Positions 1-6,790 of a stretch of DNA of 9,987 nucleotides are shown piece after piece. The notes below the pieces were generated by a model. It was not told the origin of the DNA and made no database searches. It saw only the letters and a program-made list of their open reading frames with translations. Within the stretch, counting starts at the first letter, position 1, and each line of letters starts with the position of its first letter. The stretch is from Gammaproteobacteria bacterium (lineage in GTDB: Bacteria > Pseudomonadota > Gammaproteobacteria > Pseudomonadales > Azotimanducaceae_A). Position numbers and translations under genes: made by a program. Where the stretch lies: assembly GCA_002728935.1 (NCBI GenBank), contig PBWF01000024.1, positions 3,496 through 13,482 on the forward strand, written 5' to 3'.

Positions 1-762
1 CGTTTCATTGGCATCATGGCCACAGGCACCAACAACGTTGATTTAGAAGCAGCGCGGGAGAGAAAGATCGTTGTTTGCAATGCAAGAGGCTACGCGACTA
101 ACTCGGTCGCCCAGCACACGATCGGTTTGATGCTCAACCTCGCTACCCAACAGCATCGTTATATCGCCGATACTGGCGCGAACCGGTGGCAAGAGAGTGA
201 CGTATTTTGCAGGCTCGATTACCCCATCATCGAACTTGCAGGGAAAACACTTGGAATTATTGGCCTTGGTGAACTCGGCAGCGCTGTTGCCAAGCTGGGT
301 CAGGCGCTTGGCATGGCCGTACTGGCACTTCGTTCAGAGAACGGGGCTGAAAGTGCAACGATACCGCGAGTCTCGATGGAGGAACTACTTTGCAAGGCAG
401 ACTTCTTATCGTTGCACTGCCCGCTCACTGAGACTAATACTGGGCTAGTCGACGAATCATTTCTCGCAAAAATGAAGCCATCCGCGTTTCTCATTAACAC
501 TGCCCGAGGCGGCCTTATTCAAACAGAAGCCTTGCTGGACGCACTGGATCAAGGCCTCATTCGAGGCGCTGCCATTGATGTGTTAACCAAGGAGCCAGCT
601 ACACCTGACGAACCACTACTTGCTATGCCTAGGCCTAATCTGATCGTGACCCCTCACAATGCCTGGGGTGCAAGCGAATCTAGAGCACAACTTATTGACC
701 AGCTTTGTGAGAACATAGAGGCGTGGCAGGCTGGCACTCCGATAAGGCGAGTTAATCCATAA
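1..762 (+). CDS. D-2-hydroxyacid dehydrogenase, hydroxypyruvate/glycerate dehydrogenase type (5'-truncated by window edge)
   Basis: The reading frame is open from base 1 and encodes 253 residues; about 65 N-terminal residues, including the start codon, lie outside the window. The family reduces 2-keto acids such as hydroxypyruvate or glyoxylate to D-2-hydroxy acids in the cytoplasm. Visible family marks are the ATGTNNVD segment at the very start, a Rossmann glycine motif GLGELG at fragment residues 88-93, and the catalytic triad: Arg169 (in NTARGG), Glu198 (in LTKEP) and His219 (in TPHNAWGA). The end of the second Rossmann strand reads ALRSENG, with Arg where NAD-specific members usually carry Asp/Glu, so NADP(H) use is possible. 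The C-terminus (RRVNP, TAA stop) is intact. The gene converges on the operon to its right. The overall pattern resembles HprA-type glycerate dehydrogenases, but the exact substrate is inferred. Confidence 0.9.
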   Translation, partial: RFIGIMATGTNNVDLEAARERKIVVCNARGYATNSVAQHTIGLMLNLATQQHRYIADTGANRWQESDVFCRLDYPIIELAGKTLGIIGLGELGSAVAKLGQALGMAVLALRSENGAESATIPRVSMEELLCKADFLSLHCPLTETNTGLVDESFLAKMKPSAFLINTARGGLIQTEALLDALDQGLIRGAAIDVLTKEPATPDEPLLAMPRPNLIVTPHNAWGASESRAQLIDQLCENIEAWQAGTPIRRVNP

Positions 763-930
763 CTCGTTCCATAGACAGGCGTTGAACGAGAATTTCAGCA
801 CTTATCCGAGAAACTGTCGCATTCAACCCCGTCCATCAACTCCAAAAGCGGCCCTTAGAACTCGCAGTAGATGCTTTGAAGATGGGCTCGTTGATCTAAA
901 ATTCATGTCACAAAGTCAATTTTTGCGTAG
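763..930. other. Convergent intergenic region with weak stem-loop
   Basis: This 168 nt gap separates the 3' ends of the dehydrogenase (+) and the crotonase gene (-). A perfect 7-bp inverted repeat, CTCGTTC at 763-769 and GAACGAG at 784-790, starts immediately after the + strand stop codon with a 14-nt loop. It could end the + strand transcript, but no T-run follows, so it is at best a weak terminator. A second, AT-only pairing (AAAATT with AATTTT, about 899-932) lies near the other gene end and is unconvincing. No coding potential was seen. Confidence 0.35.
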
Positions 931-1734
931 CTAACTGCCCTTAAAATCTGGCGGTCGCTTTTCGGCGAAAGCGAGACGTCCCTCACGGTAATCCTCACTA
1001 TCAAAACATGCGTCGATTAGCGCTTGGGCGGCTCCTCGATCTCGCTTTAATGGTTGGAGCATAAAGTCGCTAATCGCAAAGCGCGCGGCGCGTATGGTCA
1101 GCGGCGCATTGGAGGCTATGCGCTTCGCGTAAGCGGCAACTACAGCATGAATGTCAGCTTCTGGCTCGACAAAATTAACCAGCCCCATCTGCAACGCCTC
1201 GTCTGCCCCAAACAATCGAGCTGACATCATAATGTCTCGTGCCCTTGCTGGACCTATAATTTGTGTCAATAGCTCTAACCCTTCGTACTCGTATCCCAAT
1301 CCGAGTCGGGCTGCAGGAATACCAAACGTCGAGCCAGGAGTCGCGAAGCGAACATCGGCCTGCAAAGCGGTTGCAAGTCCTCCCCCAATACAGAAACCCT
1401 CGATCAACGCAATGACTGGCTTGCTAGATTGACGCAGGTACCTGGCTGCCTTGCCCGCAATCTCTGCATAAGCAACCTTTGCTTTTGCAGAATTGCGTTT
1501 CATATCGAACTCCGAGATATCGGCGCCAGACACGAACGCCTGACCCCCCGCCCCTTTTAGGACAACCACTTTAATCTCGTCATTCATCATCGCTAACTCT
1601 AATGCACTCGCGAGACCCTCCCACATCTCCAAAGAAATAGCGTTTCTCTTTTCGGGTTGATTGAATGTAATCCAGCTGACTGATTCGTCGATCTCAAACA
1701 ACATTTTTTCAGTCTGCAACTTAACTTGCTTCAT
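931..1734 (-). CDS. Enoyl-CoA hydratase/isomerase (crotonase) family protein lacking the classical catalytic glutamates
   Basis: This 267-residue protein has the normal length for a single-domain crotonase. It carries the first oxyanion-hole region AFVSGADISEF (residues 66-76), the CoA-site glycine loop IEGFCIGGG (111-119) and the later GIPAARLGLGYEYEG segment (138-152). Crotonases act on acyl-CoA thioesters by stabilising an enolate. In hydratases, two glutamates (Glu144 and Glu164 in rat mitochondrial enzyme numbering) activate water; here the aligned positions are Ala121 and Ala141. The protein is therefore unlikely to be an ordinary hydratase and may be an isomerase, decarboxylase, hydrolase or other crotonase-fold enzyme. 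The ATG start has a GAGGA ribosome site 4 nt upstream (1739-1743). It is the last gene of the DUF3014/CoA-transferase operon, 34 nt after the CoA-transferase. The substrate is unknown. Confidence 0.85.
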   Translation of the reverse strand: MKQVKLQTEKMLFEIDESVSWITFNQPEKRNAISLEMWEGLASALELAMMNDEIKVVVLKGAGGQAFVSGADISEFDMKRNSAKAKVAYAEIAGKAARYLRQSSKPVIALIEGFCIGGGLATALQADVRFATPGSTFGIPAARLGLGYEYEGLELLTQIIGPARARDIMMSARLFGADEALQMGLVNFVEPEADIHAVVAAYAKRIASNAPLTIRAARFAISDFMLQPLKRDRGAAQALIDACFDSEDYREGRLAFAEKRPPDFKGS

Positions 1735-1768
1735 CCATTCCTCACCTGTTGCTCAAAAAGGCAACCGT

Positions 1769-2950
1769 TTAGATAATCCCTTCATCCTTGAGCGCCCGCA
1801 ATTCCAGACTGGTTAGTCCAACCGCCCGCAAGATTTCACTGGTGTGCTGTCCACGACGGGGTGCTGCGAGCGCTCGATCATGAGCGTTCGGGTGATTTGA
1901 AAGATTGATTGGAGAACGAACGAGGTCTACCAGACCTCTGCCTGAATGCTCGGTGGGCAATCGCATCTCGAGGGCCATGGTCTGAGGGTCATCAAAGGCC
2001 TCGGCAACGCTATAAATAGGACCGCAGGGACACCCTATAGCGTTTAACTCAGCTATCAAGGTCTGCTGCGTCATGAGGGATGTCCTACTTTCTATCAAAT
2101 CAACCAGTGCTTCGCGATTCTTAACCCTCAATTCATTGGTCTCAAATCGTGAATCCTCTAACAACCCTTTGAGCTCTAACGTAGTACAAAAATCCCGCCA
2201 CATCCTTGCGGAGGTGGCAGCTAAATTGACAAATCCATCAGCTGCTCTGAAAACTCCCATCGGCGCCGCAGTTGGGTGATGATTGCCGTGCCTGTCTGGA
2301 CAATCGCCATCCATCGTATACCTTGAACCTTGAAAGTCGAGCTTGCTAAGCATTGCTTCGAGCAAACTCGTATGGACCCACTGCCCTCGACCGGTTTGTT
2401 CTCTCTCTAACAAAGCTAGCAATATTCCCTGGCCTAGAAACATTCCGGCCGAGGTATCGCTAACAGCAATACCCGCTCGCATGGGATCCCCATCTGGAAC
2501 ACCCGTGAGGCTCATTAGCCCACTCATGCCCTGAACAATCTGATCAAACCCCGCGCGCTCGGCATAGGGGCCTTTCTGACCAAAGCCGCTGACACTTCCC
2601 ACGATCAGTCGAGGGTTCACCTTGGCGAGTGACTCATAGTCAATCTTTAGACGGTGCTTTACATCGGTTTTGAAATTCTCTACTAGCACATCAGAGGTTC
2701 GTACCAGCCTTTCGAGCACCTCGTATCCTTTGGGATGCTTTAAATCCAGAGTTATACCGCGCTTATTTCTGTGAAGATTCTGAGCATCAGAGGATTGTCT
2801 CGATCCGGTTACATCTCCGGAATCTCCAGATCGAGGTTGTTCAATGCGAATGACATCAGCACCCCAATCGGCCAACAGTCTTACTGCAACGGGCCCAGCG
2901 CGAACGATACTTAAATCGAGTACGCGAATATCAGCAAGAGGCTTCGTCAT
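1769..2950 (-). CDS. Class III (CaiB/BaiF family) CoA-transferase
   Basis: This 393-residue cytoplasmic enzyme moves CoA between an acyl-CoA donor and a carboxylic acid. Family marks in order are PLADIRVLDLS at the N-terminus followed by RAGPVAVRLLADWGADVIRIEQP (17-39), NKRGITLDLKHPKG (62-75), the VSGFGQKGPYA segment (120-130), and MRAGIAVSDTSAG (157-169). Asp165 in that last segment sits where the family has its catalytic aspartate, which forms the covalent anhydride/thioester intermediate. The length matches formyl-CoA transferase-like members. It starts 9 nt after the DUF3014 stop without a clear Shine-Dalgarno sequence, which suggests translational coupling. The crotonase-like gene follows 34 nt later, so the two probably act on the same CoA ester. 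The acid used cannot be read from sequence; carnitine, bile-acid, oxalate and succinyl-CoA:acid transferases share this fold. Confidence 0.92.
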   Translation of the reverse strand: MTKPLADIRVLDLSIVRAGPVAVRLLADWGADVIRIEQPRSGDSGDVTGSRQSSDAQNLHRNKRGITLDLKHPKGYEVLERLVRTSDVLVENFKTDVKHRLKIDYESLAKVNPRLIVGSVSGFGQKGPYAERAGFDQIVQGMSGLMSLTGVPDGDPMRAGIAVSDTSAGMFLGQGILLALLEREQTGRGQWVHTSLLEAMLSKLDFQGSRYTMDGDCPDRHGNHHPTAAPMGVFRAADGFVNLAATSARMWRDFCTTLELKGLLEDSRFETNELRVKNREALVDLIESRTSLMTQQTLIAELNAIGCPCGPIYSVAEAFDDPQTMALEMRLPTEHSGRGLVDLVRSPINLSNHPNAHDRALAAPRRGQHTSEILRAVGLTSLELRALKDEGII

Positions 2951-2959
2951 CAGAGGGGA

Positions 2960-3793
2960 TTAACGATTGCTCTTAGCACTTCTCAGTGCCCTAGCCACCT
3001 CCGAGAGCTTGCTCTTGATTCTTTTTGTGTTTGAAGGCCCCATTCTCAGGAGCTGCTTTTGTGCTGGCTGAAGCGACTCCAAACTTTCATCCTCAAATTC
3101 ATACATGACGACCGGTCTTTGCAAAGCAATCTCGCCTTCAACAACTGGGGTCTCGAGCAGCAAACCGATTGCAGCGAACAAGACTCGATCGAAGTCTGAA
3201 TCTGGCATACCAAGTTCTCTGTAGGCCTGATCCACTAATGGCGTGATTAACACATAAAAATCTACCAGGGCATCGGCATCAACCGAGTCGATGATCGATG
3301 TAATTGTGTCGTATCTTGCATAGCTTGCAGTGTTTAACATGTATTCGTTATCGGCGATGCGAATCGCGGAAAACCCTGTTCGAGGGGCCAACACCTGCAC
3401 TGCAGAGCGAACCACACCTCCTTCTGATACTCCCTGGGTAAATCCAACAAATTTCCGAACTAGATCATCGGCTGCTAACCAACGATGCAGACCCTCGTGC
3501 CGACTAAGACTGACCAACGCGTCCCGCACCAGTGCGTCGCTGGCATCAAGCAGTGGAAGAATAAAAGGAGGTTCCTCCTCGATTACCTGTGGCACCTCAA
3601 CGAATTGTGGCTCGGGTTCGGGTTCGGGCACTGGCTCAGGCTCAGGCTCAGGCTCAGGAGACTTGGGGATCTCTATCTCTGATACAACTGGAGGCGCGGG
3701 CTCTGGCTCCTCGTTTAGGACCGCTATGCCAAGGCCAACCGCAACAACAAGCGTCACTCCAATAGCAATCAGCAACCCTTTATTATCAAGCAT
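2960..3793 (-). CDS. DUF3014 family protein, single-pass membrane protein with Pro-Glu repeat linker
   Basis: This 277-residue protein has a short N-terminus, one hydrophobic segment (about residues 7-26), a Pro/Glu-rich linker with repeated PE dipeptides (29-62) and a C-terminal globular domain (about 75-272). The domain matches my recollection of DUF3014: LLDASDALVRDAL (81-93), LVRKFVGF (111-118), NTASYARYD (154-162), a VDADALVDFY segment (171-180), LVDQAYRELGMPDSDF (186-201), LLETP (212-216), and QKQLLRMGPSN (245-255) near the end. The topology implies an inner-membrane anchor with the domain on the periplasmic side. The function of the family is unknown to me. The ATG is preceded by a strong AAGGGGAGG ribosome site 11 nt upstream. 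As first gene of the operon, it is followed after 9 nt by a CoA-transferase, a pairing with no obvious functional logic. Confidence 0.85.
   Translation of the reverse strand: MLDNKGLLIAIGVTLVVAVGLGIAVLNEEPEPAPPVVSEIEIPKSPEPEPEPEPVPEPEPEPQFVEVPQVIEEEPPFILPLLDASDALVRDALVSLSRHEGLHRWLAADDLVRKFVGFTQGVSEGGVVRSAVQVLAPRTGFSAIRIADNEYMLNTASYARYDTITSIIDSVDADALVDFYVLITPLVDQAYRELGMPDSDFDRVLFAAIGLLLETPVVEGEIALQRPVVMYEFEDESLESLQPAQKQLLRMGPSNTKRIKSKLSEVARALRSAKSNR
3609..3656 (-). repeat. Hexanucleotide tandem repeat encoding (Pro-Glu)n linker
   Basis: Eight consecutive 6-nt units are seen on the + strand: GGCTCG, two GGTTCG, one variant GGCACT, then four identical GGCTCA. On the coding strand they encode a Pro-Glu run (residues about 46-61 of the DUF3014 protein) interrupted once by Pro-Val. 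Because the unit is two codons, copy-number change would lengthen or shorten the linker without shifting the frame. A rigid, extended PE stretch after a membrane anchor typically spans the periplasm. Confidence 0.85.
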
Positions 3794-3804
3794 GACGGTA
3801 ACCG

Positions 3805-3813
3805 CCTCCCCTT
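3805..3813 (-). promoter_or_regulatory. Strong ribosome binding site for the DUF3014 gene
   Basis: The coding strand carries AAGGGGAGG, ending 11 nt before the ATG at 3793. It is one of the purine-richest Shine-Dalgarno sequences in the window. It supports this start codon, which lies directly before the hydrophobic membrane segment. Confidence 0.6.
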
Positions 3814-3835
3814 ACGTTATCGAAGACCCAACTAG

Positions 3836-3864
3836 AAGATAGCATCCTGGCTCTGTTTCTTAAA
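3836..3864 (-). promoter_or_regulatory. Candidate sigma70-type promoter for the DUF3014 operon
   Basis: Read on the - strand, TTTAAG (3864-3859) and TATCTT (3841-3836) are separated by exactly 17 nt. The second hexamer is preceded by TGC, giving an extended -10 (TGnTATnnT). Transcription would start near 3829, about 36 nt before the ATG. Both hexamers match consensus only partly (3/6 and 4/6), so this is a candidate chosen by position and spacing. Confidence 0.3.
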
Positions 3865-4043
3865 CAAAACCCTTAGATCCGAGCAGATAGGGTGCCTCAC
3901 GAAGTTTCAACAGAAATAGGAAAAAGATCTACTGCTTCTCTAACCCACACAAAGATTAGCTTTGCCTCCGCGTCGCCGTTTTTACATCCAATGGTGGCCC
4001 GAGATCACACGATATTTACAAATAGAGATTGATAAAGATAAGG

Positions 4044-4060
4044 GGTTTGGTCGTCAAACC
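4044..4060 (-). terminator. Weak candidate terminator overlapping the aldolase stop codon
   Basis: On the - strand GGTTTG (4060-4055) pairs with CAAACC (4049-4044) around a 5-nt loop, giving a 6-bp stem that includes part of the TGA stop codon. It is followed by a pyrimidine-rich CCCTTATCTTTATC tail rather than a clean T-run. Its position at the end of a three-gene operon fits termination, but the stem is short. Confidence 0.35.
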
Positions 4061-4683
4061 TTCTCACCCAACTTCGTCTTTGCCTGAGCCAGTGTGCAGA
4101 CCATCTGTCCACCCGCGGCTCTTGCACTTTCACCCCATGACATCACTCCGTCTTGATGGCCTAGCATTGTCATAATGCCCTCAGTACCTGCTGTGGTGGC
4201 CAGCTTTTTCAACGCGAATGCCATCTCCACAGTCCCGTAATCGATTTCTGCAGGCGTAGATGGCAAGCAAAGCGACTGAGCCTGCCCCCAAATTTCCGGC
4301 GAATGAACATGAAATACATAGCGGATCGATTCAAATGCTTCGTAGATTGCTGCGTGGGTTAAGGCTTCCGACGATGGCCGAATGGGACCCACGGCCGTCA
4401 CGGCATTCTCTTCGAGGGACCAACCGATGACTTCCGCATAGTGTGACATGGATGTCATCCTGAGGATCCCGGTTTGCGAGCCGGTTATGAGGAACCCTCG
4501 ATCTGTACGGACACTCAAATTACCGAAGCCATAGCCTCCGTAGCGACCCGGGTCCTCGCCAAGCAGTCCTGTGTCTTTAAAAATTGAGCGCCATGCATCA
4601 AGGACACTGAGTGATGCAGTCTCGGCCACGACTCCATCGGTGAATTCGAGCGAGTACTTAATTACTCCCTCGCGCTCGATCAC
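4054..4683 (-). CDS. Class II aldolase/adducin family protein, probable methylthioribulose-1-phosphate enzyme
   Basis: This 209-residue cytoplasmic metalloenzyme has the class II aldolase layout: the phosphate-site GNLSVR (54-59) and ITGSQTG (66-72), PSSEALTHAAIYEA with Glu106 (103-116), the metal ligands His125 and His127 in HVHS, and a third His176 in GHQDGV. Length equals that of MtnB dehydratases (about 205-210). It starts with GTG in a GTGA overlap with the mtnA stop and has a GAGGT site 6 nt upstream (4690-4694), so both genes are co-translated. MtnA's product is 5-methylthioribulose-1-phosphate. This enzyme could dehydrate it (MtnB, universal methionine salvage) or split it to DHAP and methylthioacetaldehyde (the aldolase of the DHAP shunt). 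The residues I see are common to both groups, so the reaction is left open. No mtnC, mtnD, mtnK or mtnP is in the window. Confidence 0.85.
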   Translation of the reverse strand: MIEREGVIKYSLEFTDGVVAETASLSVLDAWRSIFKDTGLLGEDPGRYGGYGFGNLSVRTDRGFLITGSQTGILRMTSMSHYAEVIGWSLEENAVTAVGPIRPSSEALTHAAIYEAFESIRYVFHVHSPEIWGQAQSLCLPSTPAEIDYGTVEMAFALKKLATTAGTEGIMTMLGHQDGVMSWGESARAAGGQMVCTLAQAKTKLGEKV

Positions 4684-5738
4684 CGAATTACCTCATTTTG
4701 CTGAGCAAGCCCCTCGGAAAGATTCCCCGTTATCAGCCCTCGCTCTGTGATGATCCCCGAGATAAGCTCAGCTGGAGTAACGTCAAACGCCGGATTAAAA
4801 ACGTTAACTTCTCGCGGTGCCACCCGGACCCCATACACCTCTCGAACCTCTGAGGGTGCCCTCTCTTCTATCTCGATATCTGCTCCTCGCGGGGTCCTGA
4901 GATCCACGGTCGAGTAGGGGCACACCACATAAAATGGAATCTTGAAGTGCTTTGCCAATACGGCGACACCAAGCGTTCCAATTTTGTTGGCCGCATCACC
5001 ATTGGCGGCCACTCTGTCGGCGCCGACGATGACCAAGTCCACTTGATGCGTCGCCATCACATGTGCCGCCATATTGTCGGTGATCAATGTGCAAGGCACC
5101 TCGTGGGCCATGAGCTCGAACGCGGTTAATCTCGAGCCTTGTAGCAACGGCCGCGTCTCATCGACAAACACGTGGACGGGGTTTCCGCCAGCGTGAGCCG
5201 CGTATATCGGCGCCAATGCCGTCCCAAATTCAGACACCGCGAGCGAACCAGCGTTACAGTGCGTCAAAACCCTGCCGCCGTGAGGAATAAGCTCGGCACC
5301 AATCTTACCCATCGTCAAACAGGCCTGACGGTCAGCGTCAAACAGTTGGTCGGCCTCCGCCTTTAGGCGATTAGCCCACCCCTCTCGAAAGGCATTTCGA
5401 TGCTCGTGCCGGACACACGTCATCATATGCTCCACCGCCCAGGCAAGGTTGACAGCCGTTGGCCTTGCAGCAGTCAAAGCGCTCGCTGCTGCCTCAAACT
5501 GAGAAAGGGTTTCATCGGGTCCTTGGCCCGCCGTCCGACCAAGAAGCAATCCGTAGGCCGCCGCAAGCCCGATGGCTGGTGCACCTCGAACAGCCAGCGT
5601 CTTAATTGCCTCGATAACGCTATCTGTTGTAGTGCAGTCCAGATAAGTCGTCTCCGCGGGCAGCCGCCGCTGGTCCAGAATGCGAAGCTGCATGGCAGAA
5701 GGGATAATGCTTCTTGGTAACAGCAGGGTGGTTGTCAT
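4680..5738 (-). CDS. mtnA: S-methyl-5-thioribose-1-phosphate isomerase (MtnA)
   Basis: This 352-residue enzyme of the eIF2B-like isomerase family converts 5-methylthioribose-1-phosphate into 5-methylthioribulose-1-phosphate in methylthioadenosine salvage. Diagnostic segments are LDQRRLPAET (21-30), VRGAPAIGLAAAYGL (50-64), VLTHCNAGSLA (157-167), and VGADRVAANGDAANKIGT (238-255). Cys161 and Asp241 fall at the positions of the catalytic Cys160 and Asp240 of the Bacillus enzyme. Length is normal for the family. The ATG at 5738 lies 1 nt after the stop of the upstream oxidoreductase, with a weak AGCAGG site 5 nt before it. An internal ATG (residue 16) would also leave the whole domain, so the exact N-terminus is not certain. 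The downstream aldolase-family gene overlaps its stop codon. Related eIF2B-like sugar-phosphate isomerases are possible alternatives, but the fit to MtnA is good. Confidence 0.95.
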   Translation of the reverse strand: MTTTLLLPRSIIPSAMQLRILDQRRLPAETTYLDCTTTDSVIEAIKTLAVRGAPAIGLAAAYGLLLGRTAGQGPDETLSQFEAAASALTAARPTAVNLAWAVEHMMTCVRHEHRNAFREGWANRLKAEADQLFDADRQACLTMGKIGAELIPHGGRVLTHCNAGSLAVSEFGTALAPIYAAHAGGNPVHVFVDETRPLLQGSRLTAFELMAHEVPCTLITDNMAAHVMATHQVDLVIVGADRVAANGDAANKIGTLGVAVLAKHFKIPFYVVCPYSTVDLRTPRGADIEIEERAPSEVREVYGVRVAPREVNVFNPAFDVTPAELISGIITERGLITGNLSEGLAQQNEVIR

Positions 5739-5739
5739 G

Positions 5740-6747
5740 TCAGCCTGCTCTTAACGCCGACACCATATTGACGCGTTGCTCAGTGTCGACAAAAGAAAAC
5801 GCGCCACTTGTCCGATCCGTGAAATCGCCGTAGCGAGCAAGCATTTCCTTTACGACCTGATCTGGCTCACCAACGACGCCCATCACATCAAGAATGTCAT
5901 CCGTAATGAGGTCTGCCATCTCTTTCCACTGTCCCTGCTTTGACATCGCGTTCAACTCGACCTGAAGATCGCCCCACCCATGCACACCAAGTACCTGTTT
6001 GTAGGCAGGTGTTGAACCGTAAAACGAAATCCTCGCTTTCGCAGTTGCTTTCTCAGCGTCAAAGGTTTGTTCATCCTTACCAGACACAACAAAAGGGGTG
6101 TAGCTGATTTCAAAGTCTTTCCGCTGCTTGCCCGCCTTTGCAAGCCCTCTCTCCACCGCAGGCAGCGTCACTTCACGGATATATTTCTCGTTTGAGAACG
6201 GATGGATAATTAACCCATCCCCAACCTCCGCGGCGACTTCGGTCATGATGGGTCCCACTGCAGCTAGCACCACCTTGGGCGCTCCATAAGCGGAATCTTC
6301 CGGCGTAAATGCGGGCGTCATTAGCGTATGTTGGTAATACTTCCCTTCAAACCGGAGAGGCTCGCCGTCATACCAGTTAGCCCAAATTGCTCGCATCGCC
6401 AAGACGAGTTCGCGCATCTGTGCAGCCGGTGCGCCCCATGGCATTGAGAATCGTTTGGTGATGTGGGCGCGAATTTGAGAACCGAGTCCAAGTGTGAATC
6501 GCCCCTTTGAATAGGCGTTCAAATCATGGGCTTGATTCGCCATCGTCATAGGCGACCTGGCAAACGCAACCGCAATTCCGGTCCGAAGTTCCACCCGCTC
6601 ACTATGCTCAGCACCAATCAGCAGCGGAAAAAATGGATCGTGGTTCATTTCAGCAGTGCCAACGCCATCATAGCCTTCGGCTTCAACGCGTTGAATGTGC
6701 TCAGGAATCTTCTTCCAATCTTGGGTTAAGTGAGTGTCTACCTTCAT
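5740..6747 (-). CDS. Luciferase-like (LLM class) flavin/F420-dependent oxidoreductase
   Basis: This TIM-barrel protein of the bacterial luciferase superfamily is 335 residues from the preferred start. Visible marks, numbered from that start, are MKVDTHLT at the N-terminus, GYDGVGTAEMNHDPF (26-40), LRTGIAVAFARSPM (54-67), SKGRFTLGLGSQI (80-92), APKVVLAAVGPIM (156-168), and VGEPDQVVKEM (292-302) near the C-terminus. The pattern resembles TIGR03617-type F420-dependent oxidoreductases, but whether this organism makes F420 cannot be seen; reduced FMN is the alternative. Two in-frame ATGs exist. AGAGG at 6757-6761 abuts the first (6756) but is 9 nt from the second (6747), so I chose the second. It is first in the operon, 1 nt from mtnA, which implies a role near methylthioribose metabolism. 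The substrate is unknown. Confidence 0.87.
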   Translation of the reverse strand: MKVDTHLTQDWKKIPEHIQRVEAEGYDGVGTAEMNHDPFFPLLIGAEHSERVELRTGIAVAFARSPMTMANQAHDLNAYSKGRFTLGLGSQIRAHITKRFSMPWGAPAAQMRELVLAMRAIWANWYDGEPLRFEGKYYQHTLMTPAFTPEDSAYGAPKVVLAAVGPIMTEVAAEVGDGLIIHPFSNEKYIREVTLPAVERGLAKAGKQRKDFEISYTPFVVSGKDEQTFDAEKATAKARISFYGSTPAYKQVLGVHGWGDLQVELNAMSKQGQWKEMADLITDDILDVMGVVGEPDQVVKEMLARYGDFTDRTSGAFSFVDTEQRVNMVSALRAG

Positions 6748-6756
6748 CGTCTGCAT

Positions 6757-6761
6757 CCTCT
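6757..6761 (-). promoter_or_regulatory. Ribosome binding site that decides the oxidoreductase start
   Basis: AGAGG on the - strand touches the ATG at 6756 directly, which is too close to work for that codon. It lies 9 nt from the in-frame ATG at 6747. The downstream start also gives the MKVD beginning usual for the family. Confidence 0.5.
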
Positions 6762-6790
6762 GACTATTGTTATCTGGTGTTCTTGTCTGC

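Larger units (their letters stand above)
3794..4053. other. Intergenic region between the aldolase-family gene and the DUF3014 operon
   Basis: This 260 nt stretch holds no convincing open reading frame on either strand. On the - strand it should contain the end of the mtnA operon transcript (right side) and the promoter of the DUF3014 operon (left side); the candidates are listed separately. The middle is AT-rich and otherwise featureless. Confidence 0.6.

Noticed and set aside
3330..3842. A 170-codon + strand reading frame rich in Gly-Ser, opposite the DUF3014 gene
   Set aside because: Its Gly-Ser run is just the complement of the Pro-Glu hexanucleotide repeat, and the - strand frame has a recognisable domain, membrane anchor and strong ribosome site.
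4680..5738. Translation initiation factor 2B-like subunit or ribose-1,5-bisphosphate isomerase instead of MtnA
   Set aside because: MtnA-specific segments with Cys161 and Asp241 are present and the partner gene fits methylthioribulose-1-phosphate metabolism.
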